A stretch of 64,000 nucleotides of DNA from Thermohalobaculum sp039822785 (lineage in GTDB: Bacteria > Pseudomonadota > Alphaproteobacteria > Rhodobacterales > Rhodobacteraceae), in assembly GCA_039822785.1 (NCBI GenBank), contig JBCBMO010000004.1, positions 1 through 64,000 of the forward strand. Reading direction: 5' to 3'. Below, piece after piece: positions 15,731-24,100 of the stretch. The position numbers and the translations under genes are program-made. Below the pieces are notes generated by a model. The model was not told the origin of the DNA, did no database searches, and worked only from the letters and a program-made list of their open reading frames with translations. The first letter of the stretch is position 1. Every line of letters begins with the position of its first letter.

Positions 15731-17940
15731 CGGACCAGGATCCGCCGCGGCATCTGACCGTAGCCATAGTAGTTGTCGCTCAGGATCAGATCCTCCGCCT
15801 CCGCCTCGTTCAGGATGACCCCCGCCAGGTTGCAGCCGCTCGCCTTCAACAGCCCGATGGAGCGGTTCATGAGCGGGACCTGCGTGCGGCCGACCCGGGC
15901 GACGAAGAGCGCTGCACTGACCGAGCGGCTAACCGCCAGCGTCTCGGAGGCCAGCAGGATCGGCGCCGTATCGAAGATGATCACGTCATAGCGGTCGCGG
16001 AGATCGCCGAGCACACGCTCTAGCGTATCGACCGTCAGCACCGTCGAGCCGCCGACCACGGCCCGCGTGCTGGGCAGGATGTCGAAGCCGGCCTCGGGCA
16101 GCGAGAGGAGACCGTCGACCGCGCTGCCCCGGCCCGCCGCGACATCGGCGAAGCAGACCTGATCCGGCGCCAAGACCTCGGACAGGAACGATGGCTTGCG
16201 CAGATCCGTCTCCAGCAGGAGCGTCCGCTTGCCCGACTGCGCCGAGGTGAGCGCCAGGAGCAGCGCCGCGGTCGTCTTCCCCTCCCGGCTGGAGGCAGAG
16301 ACCACGGCGAAGGTCTGGCACACCGGCGGTGCGGGGTCGATCAGCAGGTGATAGAGCGTCGAGAGGTGGTCGCTCGCGGTCTTTCCCTCCGACCGCAGCC
16401 ACTCCTCCAGCGTGCTTGCCTTAAGCCCGCGGCGGCTGAGCTTGGGCACGGTGGCCAGGATCGGTGCGCCGGTGCTTCGCGCCAGATCCGCCTGACGCCG
16501 GACACCCGTGGTGAGGAGGTGGCGCAGCGCCGCGAGACCCACACCCGCCATGAGCCCGGCAAAGGCGGCGGCCAGGGCGATGATCGTCTTGCGTGGCGCA
16601 TAGGGGCCGTCGGGGATCAGCGCGCTCGAGACGATCCGCGCATCGGCGGTGGCAAAGGCCTGCTGCGCTCGGGTCTCGTTCAGTCGGATCAGCAATTGCG
16701 CGTGAAGCTCGCGCGCGGCCTCCGCTTCCCGTTCCAGCCGCCCGATCTCCACCGTCGCCTCGGTTTGAGCGAGGTTCAGGGCCTCCAGCCGCCGCACGCT
16801 CTCCTCGAGGGATTGCTCGCGCGAGCGGGCGACCTCCAGATCGCCCTCCAGGCTGGCGACGAGATTGATCACCTGGCGCTCCAGCGCCGCCTCGACTTCC
16901 CCCAGTGCCTCGCGCTGGGCGATCAGCGTTGCGTTGCCCGGCCCGAATTGCGCGGCCAGGCTCGCGATCTCCTGGCGCAGCCGGTCGCGCTCCGCCAGCA
17001 GACGCTCGGGGATCTGGCCGACCAGGGCGCCGGCGGCCGTAAGCGGGTCGCTGCCTTCGACCAGGGCGCTCACCTGATCGAAGCGCGCCTTGATCGCCAC
17101 CCGCTCCGCCTCCGCTTCCGACAGGGCGCTGGAGAGATCGGCGAGCTGCTGGGTCACGACCTCTCCCACGACCAGGTCGCGCGAGAGGTTCTGCAGTCGC
17201 CGCTCGACCGCCGCGGCCTCCGCGTCCTCCGCCCGGGCCTGCAGCGACGCGACACGCTCCTCCAGCCAGGCGGTCGCATTCGCCGTCGCCTCGCGGCGAA
17301 AACGTTGCTGGGCCGCGACGTAGGCGGCGACATGCGCATTGGCGAAACGCGCTGCCAGCGCCGGATCCTCGGCGTAGAACGAGACCTCGATCACGTAGGA
17401 GATGCCGTCCTGGCTGACCGAAAGGCGCTTGCGGATCTCCTCGATCAGATGCGTCCGCGTGGGCGCCTCGGGCAGTGCCGCGGGGGCGAGGCCCAGGGCA
17501 ACGCGCCCCTGGCGCATGATCGCCCGCAGGCCGGTGGGCGTGACGAGATCCTCCCGGAACTCCGGCACCGCCGCCAGGCCGGTCTGGTCGATGGTCTTCG
17601 CGATCAGCTCGTTCGAGCGCAGCGCCGCGATCTCGCTGGCCACCACGGCATCGGAGACCGGGAGTTGCGACACCACCTCATCGCCCGACAGCGCCCCGCG
17701 TTCGCGCGGATCGAGGACCAGCGAGGCCCGCGCCTCATAAAGCGGCGTGGCGCTGAGGCCATACCAGACGCCCAGGCTGGTCGTCAGAACCATGCACAGC
17801 AAGATCAGCCACTTATCCCGCAGAAATATGCGAAACAGCTCGGCCAAATCGACAAACCCCGGGGCGGGGCGGTCAAACGGAGCACCGCCGCTCCAGTCGT
17901 CGCCTGAGGTATGTCGCACGTCCTTCATGAGGCTCCGCAT
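15727..17940 (-). CDS. Wzc-like chain-length determinant and BY-type tyrosine kinase
   Basis: The 737-residue protein has Wzz-type N-terminal (about residues 40-60) and second (about 455-475) membrane helices flanking a long periplasmic coiled coil. The cytoplasmic C-terminus is a BY-kinase: Walker A SSREGKTTAALLL, Walker A' LLLETDLRKP (first Asp replaced by Glu) and Walker B VIIFDTAPI. A tyrosine-containing tail (DNYYGYGQ) offers autophosphorylation sites. It would control polymer length and export. It leads a minus-strand operon with the Wza-like protein and a GT4, and the recurring 16-mer lies 52 bases upstream. Confidence 0.88.
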   Translation of the reverse strand: MRSLMKDVRHTSGDDWSGGAPFDRPAPGFVDLAELFRIFLRDKWLILLCMVLTTSLGVWYGLSATPLYEARASLVLDPRERGALSGDEVVSQLPVSDAVVASEIAALRSNELIAKTIDQTGLAAVPEFREDLVTPTGLRAIMRQGRVALGLAPAALPEAPTRTHLIEEIRKRLSVSQDGISYVIEVSFYAEDPALAARFANAHVAAYVAAQQRFRREATANATAWLEERVASLQARAEDAEAAAVERRLQNLSRDLVVGEVVTQQLADLSSALSEAEAERVAIKARFDQVSALVEGSDPLTAAGALVGQIPERLLAERDRLRQEIASLAAQFGPGNATLIAQREALGEVEAALERQVINLVASLEGDLEVARSREQSLEESVRRLEALNLAQTEATVEIGRLEREAEAARELHAQLLIRLNETRAQQAFATADARIVSSALIPDGPYAPRKTIIALAAAFAGLMAGVGLAALRHLLTTGVRRQADLARSTGAPILATVPKLSRRGLKASTLEEWLRSEGKTASDHLSTLYHLLIDPAPPVCQTFAVVSASSREGKTTAALLLALTSAQSGKRTLLLETDLRKPSFLSEVLAPDQVCFADVAAGRGSAVDGLLSLPEAGFDILPSTRAVVGGSTVLTVDTLERVLGDLRDRYDVIIFDTAPILLASETLAVSRSVSAALFVARVGRTQVPLMNRSIGLLKASGCNLAGVILNEAEAEDLILSDNYYGYGQMPRRILVR

Positions 17941-17991
17941 GCAACCGTCGGCTGTGGATCAGGATCGCGACACGGACGCTGAGGTCAACAC

Positions 17992-18007
17992 TTATTGTGC
18001 ACTGCAC
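17992..18007 (-). promoter_or_regulatory. Recurring 16-bp near-palindrome, copy 1 (wzc-like promoter)
   Basis: On the minus strand this reads GTGCAGTGCACAATAA. The core GTGCA-G-TGCAC is a palindrome. It lies 52-67 bases before the wzc-like start codon. A copy matching 15 of 16 bases lies at 19276-19291 in front of the neighbouring glycosyltransferase. It is proposed as a shared operator for exopolysaccharide genes. Confidence 0.5.
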
Positions 18008-18033
18008 GCATGGGCTGAACGTGGCTCTACCGC

Positions 18034-19137
18034 TTAGCCGTCGCCTGGCACAACGCCCTTGTCGTGCAGGGCGGCCAAAAGTTGCGCTGCGGCGCGTTCC
18101 CAGGTGAGCGTCGCGGCGCGGGCGTGGCCGGCCGCTACAAGGGCGTCTCGCCGCGCGGGGTCCTCCGCCAGCGCAACGACGGTATCCACCCAGGGGGCGG
18201 GATCGTCGGGCGGCAGCATCTCCGCGGCGCCCTCATAGACCTCCGGCATCGCACCGGCACGGGACACGGCGGCCGGTGCCCCGCAGAGCATGGCCTCGCC
18301 AGGCGGCAAGCCGAACCCCTCGGTCGTCGAGGGAAAGAGGAACACGAGACAATCGGCATAGAGCGCCCGTAGCGCGGCGTCGTCCAACCGGCCGAGCAGG
18401 CGCACATTCACGGGGGCTGTCTCTCCCTCGGGCAGGGCTGTCCCCACCAGGGCGAGGGTCAAGTCCGCCAGCCGAGGGTCCCGCCAGGCCCGCAGCAGCA
18501 GGGCGAGGTTCTTGTGCGGCTGCGCGGCCGCGAAGGCGAGGGCGTAGCGCTGGGGGCGCAGGCCGAGCCGCGCGATGGCCTCCCTGTCCGGGCTGATGCG
18601 CAGGATATGGTCCAGCCCGTTCCAGATCGCCGTGGCCTCTCCTGGCTGACCAATCCCATGGGCCGCCAGCCGCTGGGCGGAAAAGCCGCTGACCGTCAGC
18701 AGTTTGCGGGCCCGGCGGGCGGCGAGGGGCTGCATCAGCCGATACCAAAGCCTGAAGGCCCGCGGATAGGAGGACGGCGTATCGAAGACCTGGGCGTCGT
18801 GCATCATGACGATGTTCTGCCCATGCATCAGAGGCGCCGTATTGGCGAGGTTCACGAGGCATCGCCCCCGCGCCGCACGCCAGAGCGCGGTCTGTTCCCA
18901 AAGGGTGCCGCCAGACCCTGGTACGGCCTGGGCCGCGATCGCCGTCAGTGGCGGGACCGGGGCGCCGGGCGCGTGCAGCAACCGCCAGCGCTCGCTGCCG
19001 TTCCGGGTGGCCAGCAGACGATCAAGCGCAATGGTCAGCTCCCGCGCCACCCGCTGGACGCCCGACTGGGGTGCCGTCAGAAATCGCCCGTTGATGAGGA
19101 TCTCGCGCGCCCTCGCATCCCGCGGTTCGCTCATCAT
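18034..19137 (-). CDS. Family 4 glycosyltransferase (mannosyltransferase-like)
   Basis: The 367-residue GT-B protein begins with a variable stretch and then ILINGRFLTAPQSGVQRVAREL, the acceptor-domain start of GT4 enzymes. The donor half has FLFPSTTEGFGLPPGEAMLCG, the conserved E-G-F-G-x2-x2-E loop. It is the first minus-strand gene of the region, separated from the wzc-like gene by 93 bases. The Shine-Dalgarno sequence before the ATG is weak. It probably acts in the same exopolysaccharide pathway. Confidence 0.88.
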   Translation of the reverse strand: MMSEPRDARAREILINGRFLTAPQSGVQRVARELTIALDRLLATRNGSERWRLLHAPGAPVPPLTAIAAQAVPGSGGTLWEQTALWRAARGRCLVNLANTAPLMHGQNIVMMHDAQVFDTPSSYPRAFRLWYRLMQPLAARRARKLLTVSGFSAQRLAAHGIGQPGEATAIWNGLDHILRISPDREAIARLGLRPQRYALAFAAAQPHKNLALLLRAWRDPRLADLTLALVGTALPEGETAPVNVRLLGRLDDAALRALYADCLVFLFPSTTEGFGLPPGEAMLCGAPAAVSRAGAMPEVYEGAAEMLPPDDPAPWVDTVVALAEDPARRDALVAAGHARAATLTWERAAAQLLAALHDKGVVPGDG

Positions 19138-19275
19138 GCGGATCCCCTCCCCAAGGGCGGATCACCACCCGCCGTCACCCCGTCAAAGGGCGCCCGGTGG
19201 CAGGGTCGCGATGATCGGAAAAGCGGCAGCGAGCGTAAGCACCGCGCCGGTGTCGAGCCATCTCCACCCGGCAGT

Positions 19276-19291
19276 GTGCAGTGCACCATAA
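19276..19291 (+). promoter_or_regulatory. Recurring 16-bp near-palindrome, copy 2 (glycosyltransferase promoter)
   Basis: GTGCAGTGCACCATAA lies 139 bases before the glycosyltransferase start, in the otherwise empty stretch between that gene and tRNA-Leu. It matches the copy at 17992-18007 at 15 of 16 positions but is in the opposite orientation. The core palindrome makes orientation less important. Confidence 0.45.
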
Positions 19292-19376
19292 CCTTGCGTG
19301 CGCTGCAACCCGAGGGTTTCGAAGACAGGCTCCGTGCCATCCTCAGGCTCGGCCCGCAGGCGCTTTCTCAGGATGA

Positions 19377-19463
19377 TGGTGCGGTCGAGAAGACTCGAAC
19401 TTCCACGGGTTTTACCCCACAGCGACCTCAACGCTGCGCGTCTACCAATTCCGCCACGACCGC
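19377..19463 (-). tRNA. tRNA-Leu (anticodon GAG)
   Basis: The minus strand gives a complete class II tRNA: acceptor GCGGTCG pairing with CGACCGC, A discriminator and encoded CCA. The D-loop is AATTGGTAGACGC, the anticodon stem CAGCG/CGCTG with loop TTGAGGT, and the T-arm carries GTTCGAGTC. A short variable arm of Leu type follows the anticodon stem. It reads CUC/CUU leucine codons. It sits between the exopolysaccharide cluster and lipB. Confidence 0.95.
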
Positions 19464-19589
19464 AATGTGCCGCGGTGCTTAGGGTAAGAGCGGCCGGTCG
19501 CGCAAGCCCCCCTTGATGCAATCTGTCGGCGCGCCCTAGCCTTACGGCGTATTCCGGCGGCACAGGCCGTCAGCGAAACGGAGAGACCG

Positions 19590-20294
19590 ATGCGGGCGAG
19601 CCTCGACCCCGCCCCCGATCTGGTGCCGGTGCCGGTGACCTGGCAGGTCAGCCCGGGCCTTACGGACTATCCGGAGGCGCTCGCGGCGATGGAGGCGCGG
19701 GTGGCGGCGATCGCCGAGGGCAAGGCGGCGGAGCTGATCTGGCTGGTGGAGCATCCGCCACTCTATACCGCCGGCAGCTCTGCGCGCGAGGCGGATCTGC
19801 GCGATCCCCAGCGCTTCCCGGTCCATCGCGTGCGCCGTGGCGGTCAGTTCACCTATCACGGGCCCGGTCAGCGCGTCGTCTATGTCATGCTCGACGTCGC
19901 GCGGCGCGGCCGCGATGTTCGCCGTTTCGTCGCCACGCTGGAGCAATGGGTGATCGACGCCCTGGCCGACTTCCAGGTCGCGGGCGAGATCCGACCGGGG
20001 CGCGTTGGCGTCTGGGTGCGTCGGCCGGAGAAGCCGCCCCGCCCGAACGGTACCGTCGCCGAGGAGAAGATCGCCGCCATCGGGGTGCAGCTGCGCCGCT
20101 GGGTGAGTTTTCACGGCCTGGCGATCAACGTTGAGCCCGATCTCGCCGATTTCGACGGGATCGTGCCCTGCGGCATCGCCGATCACGGGGTGACGAGCCT
20201 GGTCGACCTGGGCCTTCCGGTGACGATGGGCGATCTCGACGATGCCCTGCGCCGGCGCCTGCCTCAGGCCTTCGGTCCGGTCGCGTATAGTTGA
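19590..20294 (+). CDS. lipB: Octanoyl-[acyl-carrier-protein]-protein N-octanoyltransferase LipB
   Basis: The 234-residue enzyme transfers octanoyl from ACP to lipoyl domains of 2-oxoacid dehydrogenases and the glycine cleavage H protein. The family signature RGGQFTYHGPGQ, the lysine in EEKIAAIGV and the catalytic cysteine in IVPCGIADHGVTSL are all present. Length is normal for alphaproteobacteria. GGAGAG precedes the ATG. It appears monocistronic, starting 126 bases from the tRNA gene. Confidence 0.95.
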   Translation: MRASLDPAPDLVPVPVTWQVSPGLTDYPEALAAMEARVAAIAEGKAAELIWLVEHPPLYTAGSSAREADLRDPQRFPVHRVRRGGQFTYHGPGQRVVYVMLDVARRGRDVRRFVATLEQWVIDALADFQVAGEIRPGRVGVWVRRPEKPPRPNGTVAEEKIAAIGVQLRRWVSFHGLAINVEPDLADFDGIVPCGIADHGVTSLVDLGLPVTMGDLDDALRRRLPQAFGPVAYS

Positions 20295-20420
20295 TTGCAC
20301 GGTTTTAGATGCCCGTTCGTCTTGGCTAGGATGTTGAAGGCACGACTGGCTTCGTGCGACCTTACCGCGCCGACCAACAAAAATACGGGCGGCCAACTGT
20401 CGAAGTGGGAGACATATAGG

Positions 20421-20798
20421 ATGAAACGACTGGCGATCCTGGGCGCTCTGGCGCTCATGGTGACGGCCAGCGGCGCTGCGCAGGCAGCCGATGCCGCGGC
20501 CGGAGAGAAAGTGTATCGCGCCTGCCGGGCGTGTCACGTGATCGACAAGGAGCAGAATCGCGTCGGGCCCCATCTGGTCGGTATCGTGGGCCGGCCGGTC
20601 GCGGCGATCGAGGGCTTTCGCTACTCCAACGGCATGGTGGAATGGGGTGAGGGCAAGGTCTGGGACGCGGCCACCCTTGACCTCTATCTCGAGAACCCGC
20701 GCGGCGTCGTGAAGGGCACCAAGATGGCCTATCCGGGCCTGAAGAAGGCCGAAGACCGCGCGAACATCATCGCCTATCTCGAGGGCGCCGGCAGCTGA
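20421..20798 (+). CDS. Class I c-type cytochrome (cytochrome c2/c550-like)
   Basis: The start at 20421 gives a clean Sec signal peptide (about 22 residues, AQA-A). The 125-residue preprotein has haem motif C35-R-A-C38-H39 and axial Met102 in the KGTKM-AYPGL context typical of mitochondrial-type and c2 cytochromes. It is a soluble periplasmic electron carrier. The convergent pseudoazurin and the CtaD oxidase gene nearby suggest a shared role at the end of the respiratory chain. A strong terminator follows. Confidence 0.9.
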   Translation: MKRLAILGALALMVTASGAAQAADAAAGEKVYRACRACHVIDKEQNRVGPHLVGIVGRPVAAIEGFRYSNGMVEWGEGKVWDAATLDLYLENPRGVVKGTKMAYPGLKKAEDRANIIAYLEGAGS

Positions 20799-20825
20799 TC
20801 TACGCGAGCGGTAGCCGAGGTAGCT

Positions 20826-20858
20826 GGGCCGGCATCCCTTGCCGGCCCTTTCTTTTTC
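20826..20858. terminator. Intrinsic terminator between cytochrome c and pseudoazurin genes
   Basis: An 8-bp perfect stem GGGCCGGC / GCCGGCCC with a 7-base loop is followed on the plus strand by TTTCTTTTT. It ends the cytochrome c transcript and lies just before the stop of the convergent pseudoazurin gene. It is the clearest rho-independent terminator seen in the window. Confidence 0.85.
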
Positions 20859-20864
20859 ACGGTC

Positions 20865-21329
20865 TCAGCTTGCGCCGGCAAGGCTCCGCGCGGCCTCGAT
20901 GTACGCATCGCGGCGCTGCTTGGCGCGGCCCGGCATGCTCTCTCCTGCCAAGGCATCCAGCCCGCTGATGTCATCGCCCACGATGATGATCCCGATCATC
21001 CCCATGGCGTAATGCGGTTGGCATTTGAACGCGTAGACGCCGGGGATATCGAAGGTCAGCTCGATATCCTTGTTCATCCTCGATTTGAAGGACGCGGCTC
21101 CCTCGGGGATCAGCCCGTCGAGCGAGACGACGTTGTGACCCCTGTCGGTCGAGACAAACTTGACCGTGTCGCCGGGAGCGATCTTGAGGACCGCCGGTTT
21201 GAAGACCATCGCCTCTTTTGTCTCCTTGTCGCGGTTCAGCATCAGAACCTCGAAGGTCTCCGCCTTGGCCGGTGCGATGGTGAGGGCGAGCGTCGCGGCA
21301 AGAGCGAGCGATAGGGCACGGATGCGCAT
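20865..21329 (-). CDS. Pseudoazurin
   Basis: The start at 21329 is chosen because GGGGGA lies upstream and a signal peptide follows at once (ending AKA-E). The 154-residue preprotein has type 1 copper ligands H65, C103, H106 and M111, with the GHNV and FKCQPHYAMGM motifs diagnostic of pseudoazurin. It carries electrons in the periplasm, classically to nitrite or nitrous oxide reductase and peroxidases. Compared with the cupredoxin at 8862 the ligand spacing is identical but the rest differs strongly. It is convergent with the cytochrome c gene. Confidence 0.92.
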   Translation of the reverse strand: MRIRALSLALAATLALTIAPAKAETFEVLMLNRDKETKEAMVFKPAVLKIAPGDTVKFVSTDRGHNVVSLDGLIPEGAASFKSRMNKDIELTFDIPGVYAFKCQPHYAMGMIGIIIVGDDISGLDALAGESMPGRAKQRRDAYIEAARSLAGAS

Positions 21330-21669
21330 GGGTATTTCCCCCTGTTTGTGTCCAGTGGCAGCGGCGCTGGGCGCCGTCTTGAAGGGCGATTGGGAGCCTC
21401 GCGAACCCTGTGCGCGCATCGGTGGCGCCTGGAGCGCCGATCTGCAGGAGGGCTCAGCTGGGTCGTCGTAAGCCTGTGGCGGGCGGGCCTACGGTCGTAA
21501 GCAGCTTGCGTCACGAGACGTTAGCAAACCCGATCTACAGCGGAAATGCCTTTTGCAGAGGCTTCCTCAGGGGCGCTGGGTCGCAGGGTGGAGTGTTGCG
21601 TCGCATCCGAGCAGCCGGTACTCCAAGCGTGAACTGAAGGCGGAGGCGCCTTCCGAAAAGGAGTCACCC
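21330..21669. other. Intergenic control region between pseudoazurin and ctaD
   Basis: This 340-base divergent region holds no recognisable gene. The 9-mer GTCGTAAGC occurs twice near 21465-21512. Just before the ctaD ribosome site is a small hairpin AAGGCG-GAGG-CGCCTT (21637-21652). AAAAGGAG follows, ending 6 bases before the ctaD ATG. The promoters of both genes must lie here, but no clear -35/-10 pair stands out. Confidence 0.5.
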
Positions 21670-23310
21670 ATGGCCGACGCTGCGGTGCACGCGCACGACC
21701 ACGAGAAGCCCGATTTCTTCACCCGCTGGTTCTGCTCCACGAATCACAAGGATATCGGCGTTCTGTACCTGATCACCGCCGGCGTCGTCGGTCTGATCTC
21801 GGTCGCCTTTACGATGTATATGCGCCTCGAGCTCATGGAGCCGGGTGTCCAGTACATGACGCTGGAGGATGGCACGCCGAACGGGCACATCTGGAACGTC
21901 ATGGTGACCGCGCACGGCGTGCTGATGATGTTCTTCGTGGTCATCCCGGCGCTGTTCGGCGGTTTCGGCAACTACTTCATGCCGCTGCAGATTGGCGCGC
22001 CGGACATGGCGTTCCCGCGGTTGAACAACCTCAGCTACTGGCTCTTCGTCGCGGGCTCCTCGCTGGCAATCCTGTCCGTCTTCGTGCCGGGCGGGAACGG
22101 ACAGGCGGGCGCGGGTGTGGGCTGGGTGCTCTATGCGCCGCTCTCGACCTCCGAGGCGGGGATGGCGACGGATTTCGCGATCTTCGCGGTGCACCTCTCG
22201 GGCGCCTCCTCGATCCTGGGCGCGATCAACATCATCACGACGTTCCTCAACATGCGTGCGCCGGGCATGAGCATGATGAAGGTGCCGCTGTTCGCCTGGT
22301 CGATCTTCATCACCGCCTTCATGATCCTGCTGGCGCTGCCGGTCCTGGCCGGTGCCATCACCATGCTGCTGACCGACCGGAACTTCGGCACGGCCTTCTT
22401 CGACCCCGCAGGCGGCGGTGACCCGGTGCTCTACCAGCACATCCTGTGGTTCTTCGGGCATCCGGAGGTTTACATCCTGATCGTGCCCGCCTTCGGCATC
22501 ATCAGCCATGTGATCTCGACTTTCTCGAAGAAGCCGATCTTCGGCTACTCGGGCATGGTCTTCGCCATGGTGGGCATCGCGGTGCTGGGCTTCGTCGTCT
22601 GGGCACACCACATGTACACGGTGGGCATGTCGAAGAACGCGCAGGCGTACTTCATGCTCGCCACCATGGTCATCGCGGTGCCGACGGGCATCAAGATCTT
22701 CAGCTGGATCGCCACCATGTGGGGCGGTGTGCTGGATCTGCGGACCCCGATGCTCTGGGCGATCGGCTTCCTGTTCCTGTTCACGGTGGGCGGGGTGACC
22801 GGCATCGTGCTGAGCCAGGCCGGCATCGACCGCGCCTATCACGACACCTACTATGTGGTGGCGCACTTCCACTATGTGATGTCGCTCGGCGCGGTCTTCG
22901 GCATCTTCTGCGGCATCTACTACTGGATCGGCAAAATGTCGGGCCGGCAGTACCCGGAGCTCTGGGGTAAGATCCACTTCTGGACCTTCTTCATCGGCAC
23001 CAACATCACCTTCTTCCCGCAACACTTCCTGGGCCGCCAGGGCATGCCGCGCCGCTACATCGACTACCCGGAGGCTTTCGCCCTCTGGAACTACGTGAGC
23101 TCGATCGGCGCCTTCATCTCAATGGCCTCGTTCCTCTTCTTCCTCTACGTCATGTACTACACGCTGACGAAGGGCGAGAAGGTCACCGAGCCGAACTACT
23201 GGGAGGATGAGCTGGGCACGCTGGAGTGGACGCTGCCCAACCCGCCGCCGGAGCATACCTTCGAGACGCTCCCCAAGCGGGAGGAGTGGGACAAGCAGCC
23301 TGCCCACTGA
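21670..23310 (+). CDS. ctaD: Cytochrome c oxidase subunit I (aa3-type)
   Basis: The 546-residue protein is the haem a / haem a3-CuB catalytic subunit of a proton-pumping oxidase in the inner membrane. It begins MADAAVHAHDHEK and has RWFCSTNHKDIG at the first helix. The active-site HPEVYILIVPAFG (cross-linked His/Tyr pair) and AHHMYTVGM (CuB histidines) are intact, as are the D-channel residues in FGNYFMPLQIGAPDMAFPRLNN. About 12 helices are visible. As often in alphaproteobacteria, ctaD stands apart from ctaC and ctaE, which are not in this window. AAAAGGAG precedes the ATG. Confidence 0.97.
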   Translation: MADAAVHAHDHEKPDFFTRWFCSTNHKDIGVLYLITAGVVGLISVAFTMYMRLELMEPGVQYMTLEDGTPNGHIWNVMVTAHGVLMMFFVVIPALFGGFGNYFMPLQIGAPDMAFPRLNNLSYWLFVAGSSLAILSVFVPGGNGQAGAGVGWVLYAPLSTSEAGMATDFAIFAVHLSGASSILGAINIITTFLNMRAPGMSMMKVPLFAWSIFITAFMILLALPVLAGAITMLLTDRNFGTAFFDPAGGGDPVLYQHILWFFGHPEVYILIVPAFGIISHVISTFSKKPIFGYSGMVFAMVGIAVLGFVVWAHHMYTVGMSKNAQAYFMLATMVIAVPTGIKIFSWIATMWGGVLDLRTPMLWAIGFLFLFTVGGVTGIVLSQAGIDRAYHDTYYVVAHFHYVMSLGAVFGIFCGIYYWIGKMSGRQYPELWGKIHFWTFFIGTNITFFPQHFLGRQGMPRRYIDYPEAFALWNYVSSIGAFISMASFLFFLYVMYYTLTKGEKVTEPNYWEDELGTLEWTLPNPPPEHTFETLPKREEWDKQPAH

Positions 23311-23317
23311 TCCCTCC

Positions 23318-23854
23318 ATGCCTGGTGACATGGACAACGCGGCCGGGGCAGACGCCCCGGCCGCTGACGTTTGGGCGGCACGCTCAGACCCCCCCTTTTA
23401 TGCGGTGGATCTCTGGCCGCATCGGTCCTTGAGCGGCACCGGCAAGAAGCGCTTTCTCTGGCTGATGACCGGGGGCTTTGCGCTGCCGCTCCTGCCGCTC
23501 GTCACGACCAAGGTGATCTGGATCCCGCTGCTCTTCGCCCTCGCGACGCTGGGTGCCGTGGCCTGGGCGCTGACGCGGAACACGGCGGATGGCCGGCTGG
23601 TGGAGCAGGTGCGCCTTTGGCCCGACGAGATGCGGGTCGAGCGCATCGAGCCCTCGGGCCGGGTGCTGCGCTGGTCCGCCGACCCCTATTGGGTGCGCCT
23701 GATCATTCATGAGGACGGGCGCCCCGAGAACTATCTCACCGTGAAGGGTGGGGGGCGCGAGATCGAACTCGGCGCCTTCCTCAGCCCGGAGGAGCGCCTG
23801 GAGCTCGCCGCGGAAATCGAGAACGCGATCCGCCGGAGCGCCCGCGCGGGCTGA
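23318..23854 (+). CDS. DUF2244 membrane protein
   Basis: The 178-residue protein shows the DUF2244 pattern: a W/L-x-P-H-R-S-L-S segment, two membrane helices (about residues 48-88) and a C-terminal beta-rich domain with VRLWPDEM and FLSPEERLELA. Members are found beside cytochrome oxidase genes in alphaproteobacteria; function is unknown. The start is uncertain: ATG 23318 lies 8 bases after the ctaD stop but has no good ribosome site, and ATG 23330 is also possible. A strong hairpin overlaps the first codons. It is likely co-transcribed with ctaD. Confidence 0.75.
   Translation: MPGDMDNAAGADAPAADVWAARSDPPFYAVDLWPHRSLSGTGKKRFLWLMTGGFALPLLPLVTTKVIWIPLLFALATLGAVAWALTRNTADGRLVEQVRLWPDEMRVERIEPSGRVLRWSADPYWVRLIIHEDGRPENYLTVKGGGREIELGAFLSPEERLELAAEIENAIRRSARAG
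23339..23364 (+). other. Strong GC hairpin at the ctaD/DUF2244 junction
   Basis: GCGGCCGGGGC / GCCCCGGCCGC form a perfect 11-bp stem with AGAC loop, 29 bases past the ctaD stop. There is no T-run, so it is not a complete intrinsic terminator. It overlaps the predicted first codons of the DUF2244 gene and could dampen its translation or protect the ctaD mRNA 3' end. Confidence 0.55.
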
Positions 23855-24001
23855 CCGCCTCCCACGAGCCCTGCCGTCGCCCCTGAGATCGAGCCAAGCG
23901 GTATCGCGACTGGTCGCCGCGATGCTCACTCGGGAGCGCCGCTGGGCCGGGCTCGCTCTGCCCGCTTAACCCGATCCGCCACGTGGAACGTGTTTCCTTT
24001 G

Positions 24002-24030
24002 GAATTTGTGGGAAATTTTCACACAAATTC
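24002..24030. promoter_or_regulatory. Inverted repeat upstream of the fasciclin lipoprotein gene
   Basis: GAATTTGTG and CACAAATTC form perfect 9-base arms separated by 11 bases. A separate 10-bp palindrome GCGATATCGC follows at 24037-24046. The patch is AT-rich relative to its surroundings and lies 70-100 bases before the lipoprotein start. A dimeric repressor or activator site is the likely reading. Confidence 0.45.
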
Positions 24031-24100
24031 TAGCTAAGCGATATCGCAAGAAACACGCTGCGCCGGAGGACCGATGCAGCCCCTTGGAAGGAGAGACACG

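Noticed and set aside
19183..19563. 126-codon minus-strand frame through the tRNA-Leu gene
   Set aside because: The central peptide is simply the translated tRNA, a well-known false call next to tRNA-Leu genes. No ribosome site and no conserved flanks.
21664..23025. 453-codon minus-strand frame opposite ctaD
   Set aside because: Composition (His, Asp, Arg, Glu repeats) is that of an antisense shadow. CtaD is unmistakable on the + strand.
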